Source of the DNA: Cylindrotheca closterium
Lineage: Eukaryota > Bacillariophyta > Bacillariophyceae > Bacillariales > Bacillariaceae
Assembly (NCBI GenBank): GCA_933822405.4
Contig: CAKOGP040002258.1
Span: 62,001-126,000, forward strand
Reading direction: 5' to 3'
Length of the DNA: 64,000 nucleotides
In this document: positions 1-9,227 of the stretch, in pieces
Layout of the letters: each line of letters starts with the position of its first letter
Position numbering within the stretch: position 1 is the stretch's first letter
Notes under the pieces: model-generated
What the model was told of the DNA's origin: nothing
Seen by the model: only the letters and a program-made list of their open reading frames with translations
Databases searched by the model: none
Program-made: the position numbers and the translations under genes

Positions 1-118
1 AGGTGGTACGGAAGCTGTACTTTCAACTTTCATTTGTATGGCAGAGTGGACAAATTTGGGGATTTTCCGAGCTCTTCTGTTTTTACGTCAGTTCGGTACC
101 GTACAGTACTGTACCAGC

Positions 119-126
119 TACCGGTA
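119..126. repeat. Recurrent intergenic octamer TACCGGTA (11 copies in the window)
   Basis: Perfect copies at 119-126, 4564-4571, 7752-7759, 25861-25868, 25923-25930, 29330-29337, 31476-31483, 34646-34653, 53748-53755, 59700-59707 and 61198-61205. All lie outside the coding regions called here. Random expectation for a given 8-mer in 64 kb is about one. Many sit in larger GTAC-rich inverted sequences. Confidence 0.7.
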
Positions 127-262
127 CCGCGGGAAGGTGTTTTACTTACAGGCTGTTTAAAATCTCCCGAATTCTTTCGACGCGCGCAGGAAGAAAACAC
201 GAATGAATGAATAACTGGATCACCCAGGACAAAGAGTTTTCTTTTGTTTCGTCAAGAGGGCA

Positions 263-329
263 TAATCAATAATCAATCAATTCATCAATCAATCATCAAT
301 CAAATATTCAATCAAATATTCAATCAATC
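263..329. repeat. CAAT-rich microsatellite
   Basis: An imperfect run of (A)ATCAATCA units with two copies of CAAATATTCAAT lies about 60 bp before the start codon of the C2-domain gene. It is probably transcribed as 5' UTR and is a likely length-variable site. Confidence 0.7.
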
Positions 330-391
330 GTTCCAGCAGAGACACCAGGCCATTCCAATCGATCATTGCAATATAGTCAACAATCACAAGA

Positions 392-1717
392 ATGACAACA
401 GCACGACGAAAGCTCTCATTTCCAAAGAGGAGAATGTCAATAACCGAAATCCGATCATTGAACAGTAATGATCTGATTCTTTCCAGCAAGTGGTGTCTCG
501 CCTTTACTGCCATTTTCTTGCTGTATGGACTGCCCTTTGTGGCAACATGTGTATCAGCATTTGGATTGGTGCTCTTTCCCTTTCAAACAAAGTCGTTCTA
601 CCATTTATTGAAGGATTTGAGAAAGTGGGTTTTACTGTCAGCCTTTGCCTTTGTGGCCAGTTTCAAATCCTACGTGATCCTCGAGTTGGCCTCCAAGAAG
701 ACGGAACACGAGTCTTATTCCTACTTTCTTTGGCTCTCTGGAACTGCCATTCACACAGTGGCTGGAGGGTTCCTCGCGTATTGTCTTTACACCGACTATC
801 TCAAAGAACCAGAGAATGCTCAATCCACCATTCAGTTTCTAGAAGTTCGTGTCCACATTTTAAAGGGCCGCAATTTGGTTGCCAAGGACCACAACATTTT
901 TGGAAAACCTACGACTTCGGATCCCTATGTACGAGTGTTGCACAACAACCACTACGTGGGTGAGACAGCCATTGTTTGGAAGACCCTCAACCCGACCTGG
1001 AAGGAGGAACGATTCATTTTGCCCGTGGTCCACAAGACACTGATTCGCTGCAACGAACTGGAATCGGTCCTCATGGATCGTGACAAATTTAGCAAGGATG
1101 ACAATATGGGCACCGTCATGGTTCCGATTCCCCAAAATCTAAACATGAAGGTTTGCCAATGGTACAAGGTTGGCACAGGACAGCCTGGATCACCCAATTA
1201 TTGTCCTGATCCAACGGGAGAATTACAAGTGGAAGTAGAAGTCCGTCAACTCTTGTCGAAGCGTTTCAAGCGACAATTGCATCGCAAATCATCGGATTCA
1301 TTTTCATTATCGTCGTCGTCGAGTGGCCGCAACTTGTTTGTTGCATCACCCAAAAAGCAAAGAAAACAACAACCACCACGAAATAACATACCAATGGAAC
1401 TTGCAAAATCCATAAAAAGGCTAGATATCACGCTGGAGGATGATGATCTGGCTTCCCAGGCGACGGACGAGATTCATTCACTCGATAACTCATCGTCGTC
1501 TCCTGACAGGACCACGACGATACAACGCCGCAAAGCGTTCTTGTCACCATCCAGTGCTGCGGATATTAGTGATGTGGATTCCAGCAGGAAAAAGAAAATC
1601 AAAAGGCGCTTGTCCTCGGGACTCAAGAAATTACCCCGTATCAGCAGTTTGTCGCCCAAACGCAATAGCAACCGAAAAGCCAGCGCCATGAATAAGATAC
1701 CACGAAAATTGCAATAG
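392..1717 (+). CDS. Membrane-anchored C2-domain protein
   Basis: A 441-residue protein. Residues about 33-64, 77-98 and 111-133 are hydrophobic membrane segments. A C2 domain follows at about 148-287 (EVRVHILKGRNL, SDPYVRV, NPTWKE, then closing beta strands). Acidic residues in both expected loops (D166 and D177; the MDRD and KDDNMG region near 229-237) suggest a Ca2+-binding C2 that docks on phospholipid membranes. The tail from ~290 is basic and Ser-rich, ends in Lys/Arg clusters and is probably disordered. Membrane segments before a single C2 recall reticulon- or synaptotagmin/extended-synaptotagmin-like tethers, but no SMP domain is visible. I infer a membrane-tethering or trafficking role. 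The ATG at 392 is the first in frame. Confidence 0.8.
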   Translation: MTTARRKLSFPKRRMSITEIRSLNSNDLILSSKWCLAFTAIFLLYGLPFVATCVSAFGLVLFPFQTKSFYHLLKDLRKWVLLSAFAFVASFKSYVILELASKKTEHESYSYFLWLSGTAIHTVAGGFLAYCLYTDYLKEPENAQSTIQFLEVRVHILKGRNLVAKDHNIFGKPTTSDPYVRVLHNNHYVGETAIVWKTLNPTWKEERFILPVVHKTLIRCNELESVLMDRDKFSKDDNMGTVMVPIPQNLNMKVCQWYKVGTGQPGSPNYCPDPTGELQVEVEVRQLLSKRFKRQLHRKSSDSFSLSSSSSGRNLFVASPKKQRKQQPPRNNIPMELAKSIKRLDITLEDDDLASQATDEIHSLDNSSSSPDRTTTIQRRKAFLSPSSAADISDVDSSRKKKIKRRLSSGLKKLPRISSLSPKRNSNRKASAMNKIPRKLQ

Positions 1718-1958
1718 GGACTAAAAAATGGGGCGGATAATTGCCTTCATGACAGCAATAGAATGATAATAGATGATATATAATAATGAACGAGTATTTT
1801 ATACATGACGGATTAGAGATAATGAGAATGATAAAGTGACTTTAGATACGAAGTTTGGAGAAATCGCGAAACGGAAACCATCAGAACAAAACACCACATC
1901 ATCATTATCATCTTTGCTACTACCGCATCACTGCAGAATAACAGGTACTGTTAATAAG

Positions 1959-3554
1959 ATGAGATCAGCTTGTGCTCTCAAGGTTCACCGGATACACAGT
2001 CTTCAATTGTTCCAAATACAGCAGAGACATCATGTAAGACGGCTACTGTCTCAATTGACTTCAGAGGAAGCGGGTCGTCGAGCCAGTCAACTGGCACAAG
2101 AATCATTGTTGTCATCCTCCTCATCCACAACAACAACGTCAACAACACCAAGTCATCATCTCAATACCTTGTTGGCCCATGCCGGTATGGAATCCAACAT
2201 GCACAATGCTCCCATGTCCCCTCCACTCCATCTAGCTACCACGCACACTAGACCGGCAGATGGTGTATATCTCACAGAGGATTCCAAATACGGTCGCATG
2301 GACAATGCCACCCGATTGCTTTTGGAAAAGACGGTATTTGAGATGGAAACTATGGGATTGATTAATAATGCTAATAATTTGGATGAGGATGATCATGATG
2401 GTGATATCACACCAGCGAGTACAATTCCTCCTTCGTTTGCGTTTTCGTCGGGCATGATGGCAGTGACAGCACTCATTCTGGCGCATACTGGACCCATTAC
2501 TGTCATTCTTCCAGACGATGTCTATCATGGAGTTCCTACCGTCTTGAACAATGTCTTTCTAAGGCATAATGTCACGATTGTCAAAGTGGACATGATGGAT
2601 GTCAACAGTGTGATTGAAGCAGTCGAAGAAGAAACGAAGGATAAGAAGGATATCATTGTTTGGATGGAAACCCCATCCAATCCCTTGTGCAAGGTTTTGG
2701 ACATTGCATCAATATGTCAACGATTGGATCCAATCAAGAAGAAAGATTCGGAATCCAATATTACTACAGTTGTGGATGGGACCATGGTCTCACCAATCAT
2801 TACTCGACCACTAGAGGTATGTTTTGCTTTTTTTTCTTTCAGCTCCAATCTAATGTGTTTGCTGATTGGAGGAAGGGCACTTGTATGATTGATTCGCATT
2901 CACTCTCTCACGCCAATTTCCTAATTTGCTCTTTTTACTATCTAGTTGGGCGCGGATGTGTCCATGCACTCTGGAACCAAGTATCTAGCGGGACATTCCG
3001 ATGCCCTCTTGGGCGTGCTGACCACGTCACCTGAAACCCCACGCGGCAAGGAACTGGCGCCAATCTTGAGATCGGTACTCGTCGATGCCGGAGGGGTGGC
3101 CTCGGCCATGGATTCTTGGTTGACCCTACGAGGCCTTCGCACCCTGCACATTCGAGTGGAACGACAGAGTCAAACGGCCATGGCGGTGGCGCAATTCTTG
3201 GACCAACACGAATCGGTAGCAGCCGTCCATTACCCTGGTTTGCCATCGCATCCCAACCATGATGTGGCCCAGAAGCAAATGAAGAATGGTATGTTTGGTG
3301 GAGTATTGAGTTTGGAAATGAAGGATCAAGTGGAAGCTACGGCGTTTGCAGCTGCCTTACAAACCATTCAACGAGCCACGAGTTTGGGAGGAACCGAAAC
3401 GCTGATGGAACATCGTGCGAGTATTGAACCACCGGGACGAGTGACGAGTCCACCAGGGTTGCTACGAATGAGTTGTGGACTGGAAGACGAAGCAGACATC
3501 ATTCGTGATCTTGATCGAGCCATTGCGATTGCCAAGCAAGTGACATCTGTATGA
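1959..3554 (+). CDS. Cys/Met metabolism PLP-dependent enzyme (cystathionine gamma-synthase/lyase family)
   Basis: Two exons, 1959-2816 and 2946-3554, with a phase-0 GT-AG intron (GTATGT...CTATCTAG, 129 bp), give 488 residues. Family landmarks run in order: APMSPPLHLATTHTRP, KYGRMDNATR (Tyr/Arg contact the cofactor phosphate), FSSGMMAV, DVYHG, METPSNP, and VVDGT...LGADVSMHSGTKYLAGHSD, where K298 is the PLP Schiff-base lysine. The intron falls directly before LGADVSMHSGTKY. The family catalyses trans-sulfuration or homoserine-ester sulfhydrylation; the exact reaction cannot be read from sequence. The N-terminus is Arg-rich and lacks acidic residues, which suits a mitochondrial presequence. The open frame extends upstream to a GTG at 1836, but the first ATG is 1959. 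The usual VDNT motif reads VDGT here. Confidence 0.88.
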
Positions 3555-3688
3555 ATGAATGAATGACGATTAGGGAGCACTATCCAAATGAGTTGTACGC
3601 GCCTCAGACTCTTGTGCAGGAGTAGACAAAATTTTAGCTAGCGGAATTTTATTGTATTAATAGTAGCGCTCAATGATGACCATTGTTG

Positions 3689-4393
3689 TTATTCTGAAAA
3701 CCGTTCCAAGTGGGCCTTTACTTGTTCGACCGTCAGTGGAATCCAAATTTCATTCCGTCGGAGTGACGGTATGGTAAAGGGGGGGTTGAATTGCCATAGT
3801 AAATAGTTTTTCATGGCATCTTCTCTTGCGATATCCAGTCCATCTTCTTGCAACTGTTCGACTAGTGATGTCACCTTAGAATTGGCCACTTCTTCCGACA
3901 TGCTACCACTAAACGTATGAACGGCACCTGTTTCAGGAGGGACTTCTTTGATCCGAACTCGAGAATCGGATGGTTTTGGAATCTTGTCCATGGAATCAAA
4001 TTCCGATGGAAGATAAAATTGCATGGTACGTTCTGACGAATTGATGTTATCCTTGGAGTAGTTTGTGGAAACCACCGGAGCCGTCATGGAAATTTGCGTG
4101 CCACTACTACTGCTATTGGCATTAGAAGTAGTAGTAGTAGTAGTGGCCACAGGAGCTGTCATGGCAATGCTTTTGGATCCTTCATTTTGCGGAGGCCCAC
4201 CCACACCAATATATCCCGCCAACAATCGAAAGGCATTGTTTTCTTTGGAGTTATCCGTCTCGATGGCATACCGGGTGGCGTACTTGCGGATTTCGTATTC
4301 TGTGGAGCATGGTTTCTTGGAGTGTTTGGACCGAAGGAATAAGGTTTCATAAACTGGCTCTGCAACCCCCGTCTTTCCAAAGACCATTCCCAT
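3689..4393 (-). CDS. SOUL-family haem-binding protein
   Basis: A 234-residue protein with the SOUL/HBP layout. YETL...YEIRKYATRYAIET lies near the start. FRLLAGYIGVGG, then two SIAMTAPV/QISMTAPV blocks separated by a poly-Thr/Ser insert encoded by a GTA microsatellite, follow. MQFYLPSEF, VRIKEVPPETGAVHTFSGSMSEEVANSK and an NYLLWQFNPPFTIPSLRRNEIWIPL terminus close the domain. The family binds tetrapyrroles; in algae members occur in plastid eyespot or plastoglobule fractions and the cytosol. No clear signal peptide is visible, so a cytosolic place is likeliest. The gene converges with the PLP enzyme (135 bp apart). Confidence 0.88.
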   Translation of the reverse strand: MGMVFGKTGVAEPVYETLFLRSKHSKKPCSTEYEIRKYATRYAIETDNSKENNAFRLLAGYIGVGGPPQNEGSKSIAMTAPVATTTTTTSNANSSSSGTQISMTAPVVSTNYSKDNINSSERTMQFYLPSEFDSMDKIPKPSDSRVRIKEVPPETGAVHTFSGSMSEEVANSKVTSLVEQLQEDGLDIAREDAMKNYLLWQFNPPFTIPSLRRNEIWIPLTVEQVKAHLERFSE

Positions 4394-4967
4394 CTTGTTT
4401 TAGTCTTGTTTTGTCTTGGTTGATGCTTGTAACTACTGTATTTGTCCCCGTTGGATTGGTTTTGTTGTCTCAGGTCGTGTGAGCTGATTTGAAGGAGCGC
4501 AATCGCGATGAAATCGTGACGATTGATTCTTCACACCTTCAGATTTTCAGAGCTCATAGTAGCTACCGGTATGAGAGCTAAAGCGTCTGCAGGTCTGACT
4601 GCCAGCCGCCATGTCGAACGAGGCGAATGGCAGTCATTATTGCTGGGATAGAAGGTGGTACTATTTCAATAGCAGTAATAACAACGGATAACCGGTGAAT
4701 ATCCTATTTAGGTAAAAAATTACGACTCCAAGATCAAACATTTAATTAGCAGTCGCGATTCGACGCTGGGGCTTTTTAATTTTATAGTATGTACTTAAGG
4801 CATTCTGATCATATCTTGCTGAGCATAAAAAAAAGGCGAAACCTGAAAAATTTACGATCTCCGAAAGAAGGGAAATCAAATCAAATCGGTTCCGCGACAC
4901 AATACTGCACTGATACTTTCATCTACTATAGTGTATTCCACCTAACAATAACGTACATATTTCAAAG
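4394..4967. promoter_or_regulatory. Divergent intergenic region
   Basis: It separates the minus-strand SOUL gene from the plus-strand repeat protein, so it should hold both promoters. One TACCGGTA octamer lies at 4564-4571. No gene is supported. Confidence 0.4.
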
Positions 4968-6227
4968 ATGGCAACCACATTGTCACCTACTCGATCTCCT
5001 ACTCGAGAATTCAATCATCGCCGTCGCCTATCCATTGACGCAGAAGATGAACTCTTCAAATCACTGAAAGGATTGCACGAACAAAACAATAGCGGTCGCG
5101 CCAACCGAAGATCAGTTGATGTGACTCGAGCTGCTTCTCCAGGAAACCACAGTGGTCGAATGAATAGAAGGTCAGTTGACGGAGCTGCCTCTCCTGGGAA
5201 TCACAACGGCCGCATGAAACGTAGATCCGTTGATGTAACGAGAGCGGCTTCTCCTGGAAACCACAGCGGTCGAATGAACAGAAGGTCAGTTGACGGAGCT
5301 GCATCTCCAGGAGCCTTGCGTCGGCAACGAAGAGCCTCACTTACGAACGGGAGAAATGGTACAAAAAATAGCAACATATCGCCAAGGAGGAACAATAGCG
5401 GTCGCAGAAACGCGAGAAGCAATACTCCTCCTGCTCCTCCTGGAGACGCGTCTGATAGTGCTCTAAACACTCAGCCACTGAGTCTGAATAGGCAAACCTC
5501 TGGTGGGTCTTTGCGAACAGCAGCAAGACATCGACGAGCAAGTATAGGAGTTGAAGAGGTTCCAAGGAGGAACAATAGCAATCGCTCTGCTCGGCGTTCG
5601 GCTGCTCAAGCGGAAAAGGGAAGAACCAAGCAGCGCTCTGCCAGTCCCAAACCAGCCGCGACTGGTGCTCCAGTAGTGCGACGATCTTTCAATCGTAGCC
5701 GAACAAGCAGCAGCGATTCAATCCCATCCAGCCCCAAGAGCGGCGGCAGAAATGTATACCCAACAGCTGCTCCGTCTCCTTGTCGAAGCCCAGGAGGACG
5801 TCAGGAAAAGACTGAAATGGCAATGCGAGCCAACTTGCTCAAGAAAACAATCAAGGCTCCCAATTTCGACAGCAGCGCTGCTTCATGGGATCCTTTTGAT
5901 GATGACCATGATGACGATTCATTCTTTGAAAAGCCAAACAGTGATCGAACTGCCGACACTACCAAGCCCACCAGCGAACGCACGGCGCAGTCGTCGGAGC
6001 GACTGGAAAGCTCGGATCTGAACAGTTTGCTTCAGAAATTGCGAGATCCAGTCGAGATGGACAAATGGAAGGCCCAAAAGGAACAGTTGTCTGCCAGACC
6101 AGTATCAGGTTTGGAGCATGAAAAGGTATCCGAAAAGGTTAGCAGTCGCAATCTGAAATCCTTTCTCGGTCTATCGAAACGAGGATATGGCGCACAAGCC
6201 AATTTGGATGGCCTTTCAGTGGTTTAA
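4968..6227 (+). CDS. Basic low-complexity protein with internal tandem repeats
   Basis: A 419-residue Ser/Arg/Asn-rich protein of unknown function. Residues ~40-115 contain four tandem units built on SGRxNRRSVD followed alternately by VTRAASPGN and GAASPGN, so the true period is a pair of units (~35 residues). Many RRxS and RRRAS sites elsewhere resemble targets of basophilic kinases such as PKA. After an acidic stretch (about 303-316), the last ~70 residues are less biased (LRDPVEMDKWKAQKEQ, SSRNLKSFLGLSKRGYG) and may be the conserved part. No signal peptide or membrane segment is seen. Most of the chain is probably disordered. The start is the first ATG of the frame. Confidence 0.7.
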   Translation: MATTLSPTRSPTREFNHRRRLSIDAEDELFKSLKGLHEQNNSGRANRRSVDVTRAASPGNHSGRMNRRSVDGAASPGNHNGRMKRRSVDVTRAASPGNHSGRMNRRSVDGAASPGALRRQRRASLTNGRNGTKNSNISPRRNNSGRRNARSNTPPAPPGDASDSALNTQPLSLNRQTSGGSLRTAARHRRASIGVEEVPRRNNSNRSARRSAAQAEKGRTKQRSASPKPAATGAPVVRRSFNRSRTSSSDSIPSSPKSGGRNVYPTAAPSPCRSPGGRQEKTEMAMRANLLKKTIKAPNFDSSAASWDPFDDDHDDDSFFEKPNSDRTADTTKPTSERTAQSSERLESSDLNSLLQKLRDPVEMDKWKAQKEQLSARPVSGLEHEKVSEKVSSRNLKSFLGLSKRGYGAQANLDGLSVV

Positions 6228-6598
6228 TAGAGAAGTGCAAGTGCTGCGGGGTCCGATTGTGTGGACCTTCCAATTCTTGCTGTTCCTATTATTTATCCAC
6301 GACGCATAAACACACAAACACACACACGATTCGTCAACGCTATTGACGAGCGCACAGCATCATTTTGCATTTCAAAAGTCTTATAATTTGTATGTCTTGT
6401 ATACGAGTATGGTACTCTTACATTTGTATCTAGCATGTCATTGCTCTGGAACTACAGTCTCTCGTATGTTGTGAATTTTCCGTAGGAGATGAGTTTCCCA
6501 TGAGTTTTCATTTGTTCAGAACAGAGTGTCGTGCCCTGCTACCTGAGGTTACTTGAAGCACTGATGATATCTATGCTCTATATGGGCGTCTTTCGCAT
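6228..6598. other. Convergent 3' flanks
   Basis: It lies between the 3' ends of two converging genes and holds a short CA-rich tract near 6308-6325. Nothing else is supported. Confidence 0.4.
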
Positions 6599-7696
6599 CT
6601 ATTTCTTTTTCTTCTTGCCACTGTCCTTCTTATCTTGTTTCCCAACCTTTTGGACTCCAATTTCCCGTACACGTACCTTCAACAGAGGTGGTCCCGCTAG
6701 AGTACCTGGCAATAATCCACTCCCCTTGCCCTTTTGAACGGGAAGAGATGCCAATCTGGATAAAAATTGCATACTGGGATCGTCAATGACTTGACCAATC
6801 ACTCGTCGTTTGCCGTCAAAGGCAGGAGTGGCATCCGCAGTGATGGTGAAGGCACTTTCGTAGGCTTCATCAATCGGCGAGACACCGCTGCTTATTCCGC
6901 CGTAACCAATGCCTTTGTACGGAATCGAAATCAGACCTGCAACATTGTGAGGGCGTGTAGAACCCTCACTAATGGCTGCTGGTCGATCTTGTGGTACAAA
7001 GTTTGCCCCTGCCGTTCGGACACCACGGCTCTTGGCATATGCCTTGGCTTGGGATGAAACTCCAAAGTCGACTGCCTTGCCGGAATAAATCGTTGGTACA
7101 GATCCACTCTCGGTCAAACTGACTGGACCATACTCCAAACCAATGGAGTTCCGAAGCGTTTCCTCGTCCATGCTGCTAATGCCTCGCGTCAAAAAGAGAA
7201 GCATTTGCTTGGTGGACTGTGGACAATCCTCTCCATACAATCCAAATCGAATAAAGCCAGCTTCTTCTCTTCGTTCCCCAACGTCAATTATCATTTGAAC
7301 CACATGAGTAATCTTGTTGGTGACCTTCGGGATGGGCTGACCTGTCGGAGCTTCACCTGCTAGTGTACCATCTTGTTGGCACCGAACATCTTCAGGATCG
7401 CATCGTTGTTCCGCAGCCGCTATCGCTGGCCCTGGTGAAAGGGCAATTGGAGTAGATAGCAATGCTGCAGTAACTGCACCTTGAAGAACTTCTCTTCTTG
7501 ACGTTGGCGCTGATATTATTCTCTCATCCTCATTGGCTGGAACGATGATCTTGGCGTGAATCGCAGAGTCTCCTGCTCGTCCTTGTGGATGGAAAATGGA
7601 TTGACTGCCTACTTGGTGATGATTCACCAGTGCCGTGGTGGTCCAAACCAAAGTTTGCCAAAGAAAGCAAATGATAAAGCTAGACCGATATTTCAT
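6599..7696 (-). CDS. Thylakoid-lumen cyclophilin-like protein (divergent peptidyl-prolyl isomerase)
   Basis: A 365-residue protein. The N-terminus has a signal peptide (residues ~1-23), a transit region, then SRREVLQGAVTAALLSTPIAL...AIAAA at about 66-95, a twin-arginine lumen-targeting signal with an Ala cleavage site. The mature part matches the cyclophilin fold: GFIRFGLYGEDCPQSTKQ, GLISIPYKGIGYGG, the SAFTITADATPAFDGKRRVIGQV strand pair and FLSRLASLPV. The canonical FHRxI and QGGD catalytic stretch is absent and replaced by VPTIYSGKAVDFGVSSQ, so isomerase activity is doubtful. It ends in a Lys-rich tail. It resembles the lumenal TLP-type immunophilins of plants and algae. Confidence 0.8.
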   Translation of the reverse strand: MKYRSSFIICFLWQTLVWTTTALVNHHQVGSQSIFHPQGRAGDSAIHAKIIVPANEDERIISAPTSRREVLQGAVTAALLSTPIALSPGPAIAAAEQRCDPEDVRCQQDGTLAGEAPTGQPIPKVTNKITHVVQMIIDVGERREEAGFIRFGLYGEDCPQSTKQMLLFLTRGISSMDEETLRNSIGLEYGPVSLTESGSVPTIYSGKAVDFGVSSQAKAYAKSRGVRTAGANFVPQDRPAAISEGSTRPHNVAGLISIPYKGIGYGGISSGVSPIDEAYESAFTITADATPAFDGKRRVIGQVIDDPSMQFLSRLASLPVQKGKGSGLLPGTLAGPPLLKVRVREIGVQKVGKQDKKDSGKKKKK

Positions 7697-8089
7697 CTTT
7701 TAGCATTGAGAATTCAGATTACTGACTGTAATGAGCGATGAGCTACAATGCTACCGGTATACAGTGAGTGGATCATTTTATGAGTGACGTTTCCCGTGGC
7801 ACACTACCATCCGTGACCAAAGTGGATCCCGTTTAATTTGCGGATCGTGAGAAGGCTGTCAATTTGGCGAAAGTCGAGAAGAGTTGGAATGTTAGCTTCA
7901 AATCGTTTTGGTGTATGCTTCGAAGCAGCGATAGAATAATGTAGCTTAAAAAGGTGGTTTGTTGATAATACTGTATGTTGTTATAAATTGTATGTGTTTA
8001 TGATTCTAAAAGTATGCTGCTTGTATATGCAATGCGTGGTGAAGTGTGAACAGGACGAGGCAGGTGGGTGGTGCAGAAGTGTAGGCAAC
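7697..8089. promoter_or_regulatory. Upstream region of the cyclophilin-like gene
   Basis: It contains the promoter of the minus-strand cyclophilin-like gene and the 3' end of the next minus-strand gene. A TACCGGTA octamer at 7752-7759 lies 56 bp before the start codon. No coding potential is seen. Confidence 0.45.
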
Positions 8090-8902
8090 TCATGCTGATC
8101 GAGTCACACCATTGAGTATGCGATAGACGGAGGACTTTTTGCCTTGAAATTGCTCGGCAACATCCACTGCCTTTTGTCCTCCCTTATTCTTTAAGTGGGC
8201 ATCCACATCTTGGTCCAACAGGTAGAGAACCATGTCAAGGTGGCCAAATCGAGCAGCTTCCATTAGGCAAGTCCAACCCAAAGAGTCTGGAGCCTTGACA
8301 AGTTCGGAAGAACCATGCTTGGCAACATATTCCTTCAATTCTTCGAGTCTTCCATTGGCAGCTAGAGAGTGGGCAAAATTGCGAGTAATCTCTTCTTGAG
8401 CTCCTCGAAGACGTTGTTGGGGAGCATCGAATTGGGCTCCCTTGCTGATGAGGAACTTAACAATATCAGAATCTGGACCATTGAATCTGTCAGCCTCAAA
8501 TAGTGGGGTGTGTCCTTCATTTGATTTGGGGTTAAGCTTGGCGCCCTTGGAGATGAGGTAGTCTGCCAATTCTGTAGAACCGCTTCGGCTGGCTTCGTGC
8601 ATCAGTGACCAACCGTAGTTGTCGACATCGTTGATGAGGTCTGGATAGCTTTCCAAAAGATCCTTCAAGTCGTCGAGTCTTCCAGCTTGTGCCAATTGAT
8701 GCGGAAGGTATACATAGGAAGTTTCTTCTTCCGTAGAATTTGTGGTGGAGGAAACGACTGAAGAGTCGTAGTCTTCTGCTCCAACAACCACCATTTCTGG
8801 CTGTTTCATTGTCCTGAGGCGGGCATCCATTATGGAGCTTGCGTTGGTAGTGGCGATGGTAGCAAATATTTGCAAGAGTGTGAATAGTAGAGTAGATTTC
8901 AT
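8090..8902 (-). CDS. Secreted or organelle-targeted ankyrin-repeat protein
   Basis: From the ATG at 8902 the protein has 270 residues and opens with a clear signal peptide (MKSTLLFTLLQIFATIATTNAS). An in-frame ATG at 9019 would bury this signal behind 39 polar residues, so 8902 is preferred. Ankyrin repeats follow: AQAGRLDDLKDLLESYPD, YGWSLMHEASRSGSTELADYLISKGA, GHTPLFEADRFN...FLISKGA, AANGRLEELKEYVAKHG, and LGWTCLMEAARFGHLDMVLYLLDQ. These are protein-binding modules; the partner is unknown. The leader carries a TTTGTG hexamer repeat (8906-8930). It is transcribed divergently from the FAD oxidase gene. Confidence 0.8.
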   Translation of the reverse strand: MKSTLLFTLLQIFATIATTNASSIMDARLRTMKQPEMVVVGAEDYDSSVVSSTTNSTEEETSYVYLPHQLAQAGRLDDLKDLLESYPDLINDVDNYGWSLMHEASRSGSTELADYLISKGAKLNPKSNEGHTPLFEADRFNGPDSDIVKFLISKGAQFDAPQQRLRGAQEEITRNFAHSLAANGRLEELKEYVAKHGSSELVKAPDSLGWTCLMEAARFGHLDMVLYLLDQDVDAHLKNKGGQKAVDVAEQFQGKKSSVYRILNGVTRSA

Positions 8903-9227
8903 CGTGGTGTTTGTGTTTGTGTTTGTGTGGTTTGATGTTTTGTGTTTTTCACTTTTTGATTTTGTGATGGGATCAGATTTCCCAGTCGGTCGTAAATTGG
9001 CATGCCGGGGGACCTCCATGAAGATTTCATACCCAGTTGTTGGCAGCTTGCAAGAATCCCTCTAAGTAAACCGGACCAAGCATACTTCATTTTCTACGGA
9101 CACGAAGATATTAATACTTCTCCCTTCACGAATGGATTGGTTGAAGGCAAGACGATCCAATTCACCTTCAGAACCCCGAATTCAGAACCATCAAAAGGAT
9201 CTTTGTATCTTTATATATCCTACGACA
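8903..9227. promoter_or_regulatory. Divergent promoter region between the ankyrin and FAD-oxidase genes
   Basis: A GTGTTTGTGTTTGTG tract lies at 8906-8930. TTTATATATCC at 9209-9219 lies only about 10-18 bp before the ATG at 9228. That is closer than expected for a TATA box serving that start, so its role is unclear. Confidence 0.35.

Larger units (their letters stand above)
1..391. other. Intergenic DNA and 5' leader of the C2-domain gene
   Basis: No convincing gene. It holds GTAC-rich inverted motifs around 94-126, including one copy of the octamer TACCGGTA (119-126), and a CAAT-rich microsatellite in the leader just before the coding region at 392. Confidence 0.5.

Noticed and set aside
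1836..1958. GTG at 1836 as the start of the PLP enzyme
   Set aside because: Non-ATG start in a eukaryotic gene; the ATG at 1959 opens directly into an Arg-rich presequence.
9132..9227. Upstream ATG at 9132 as the start of the FAD oxidase
   Set aside because: It adds 32 residues before a Ser-rich cytosolic tail with no function visible, and would place the TATA-like tract at 9209 inside the coding region; not excluded.
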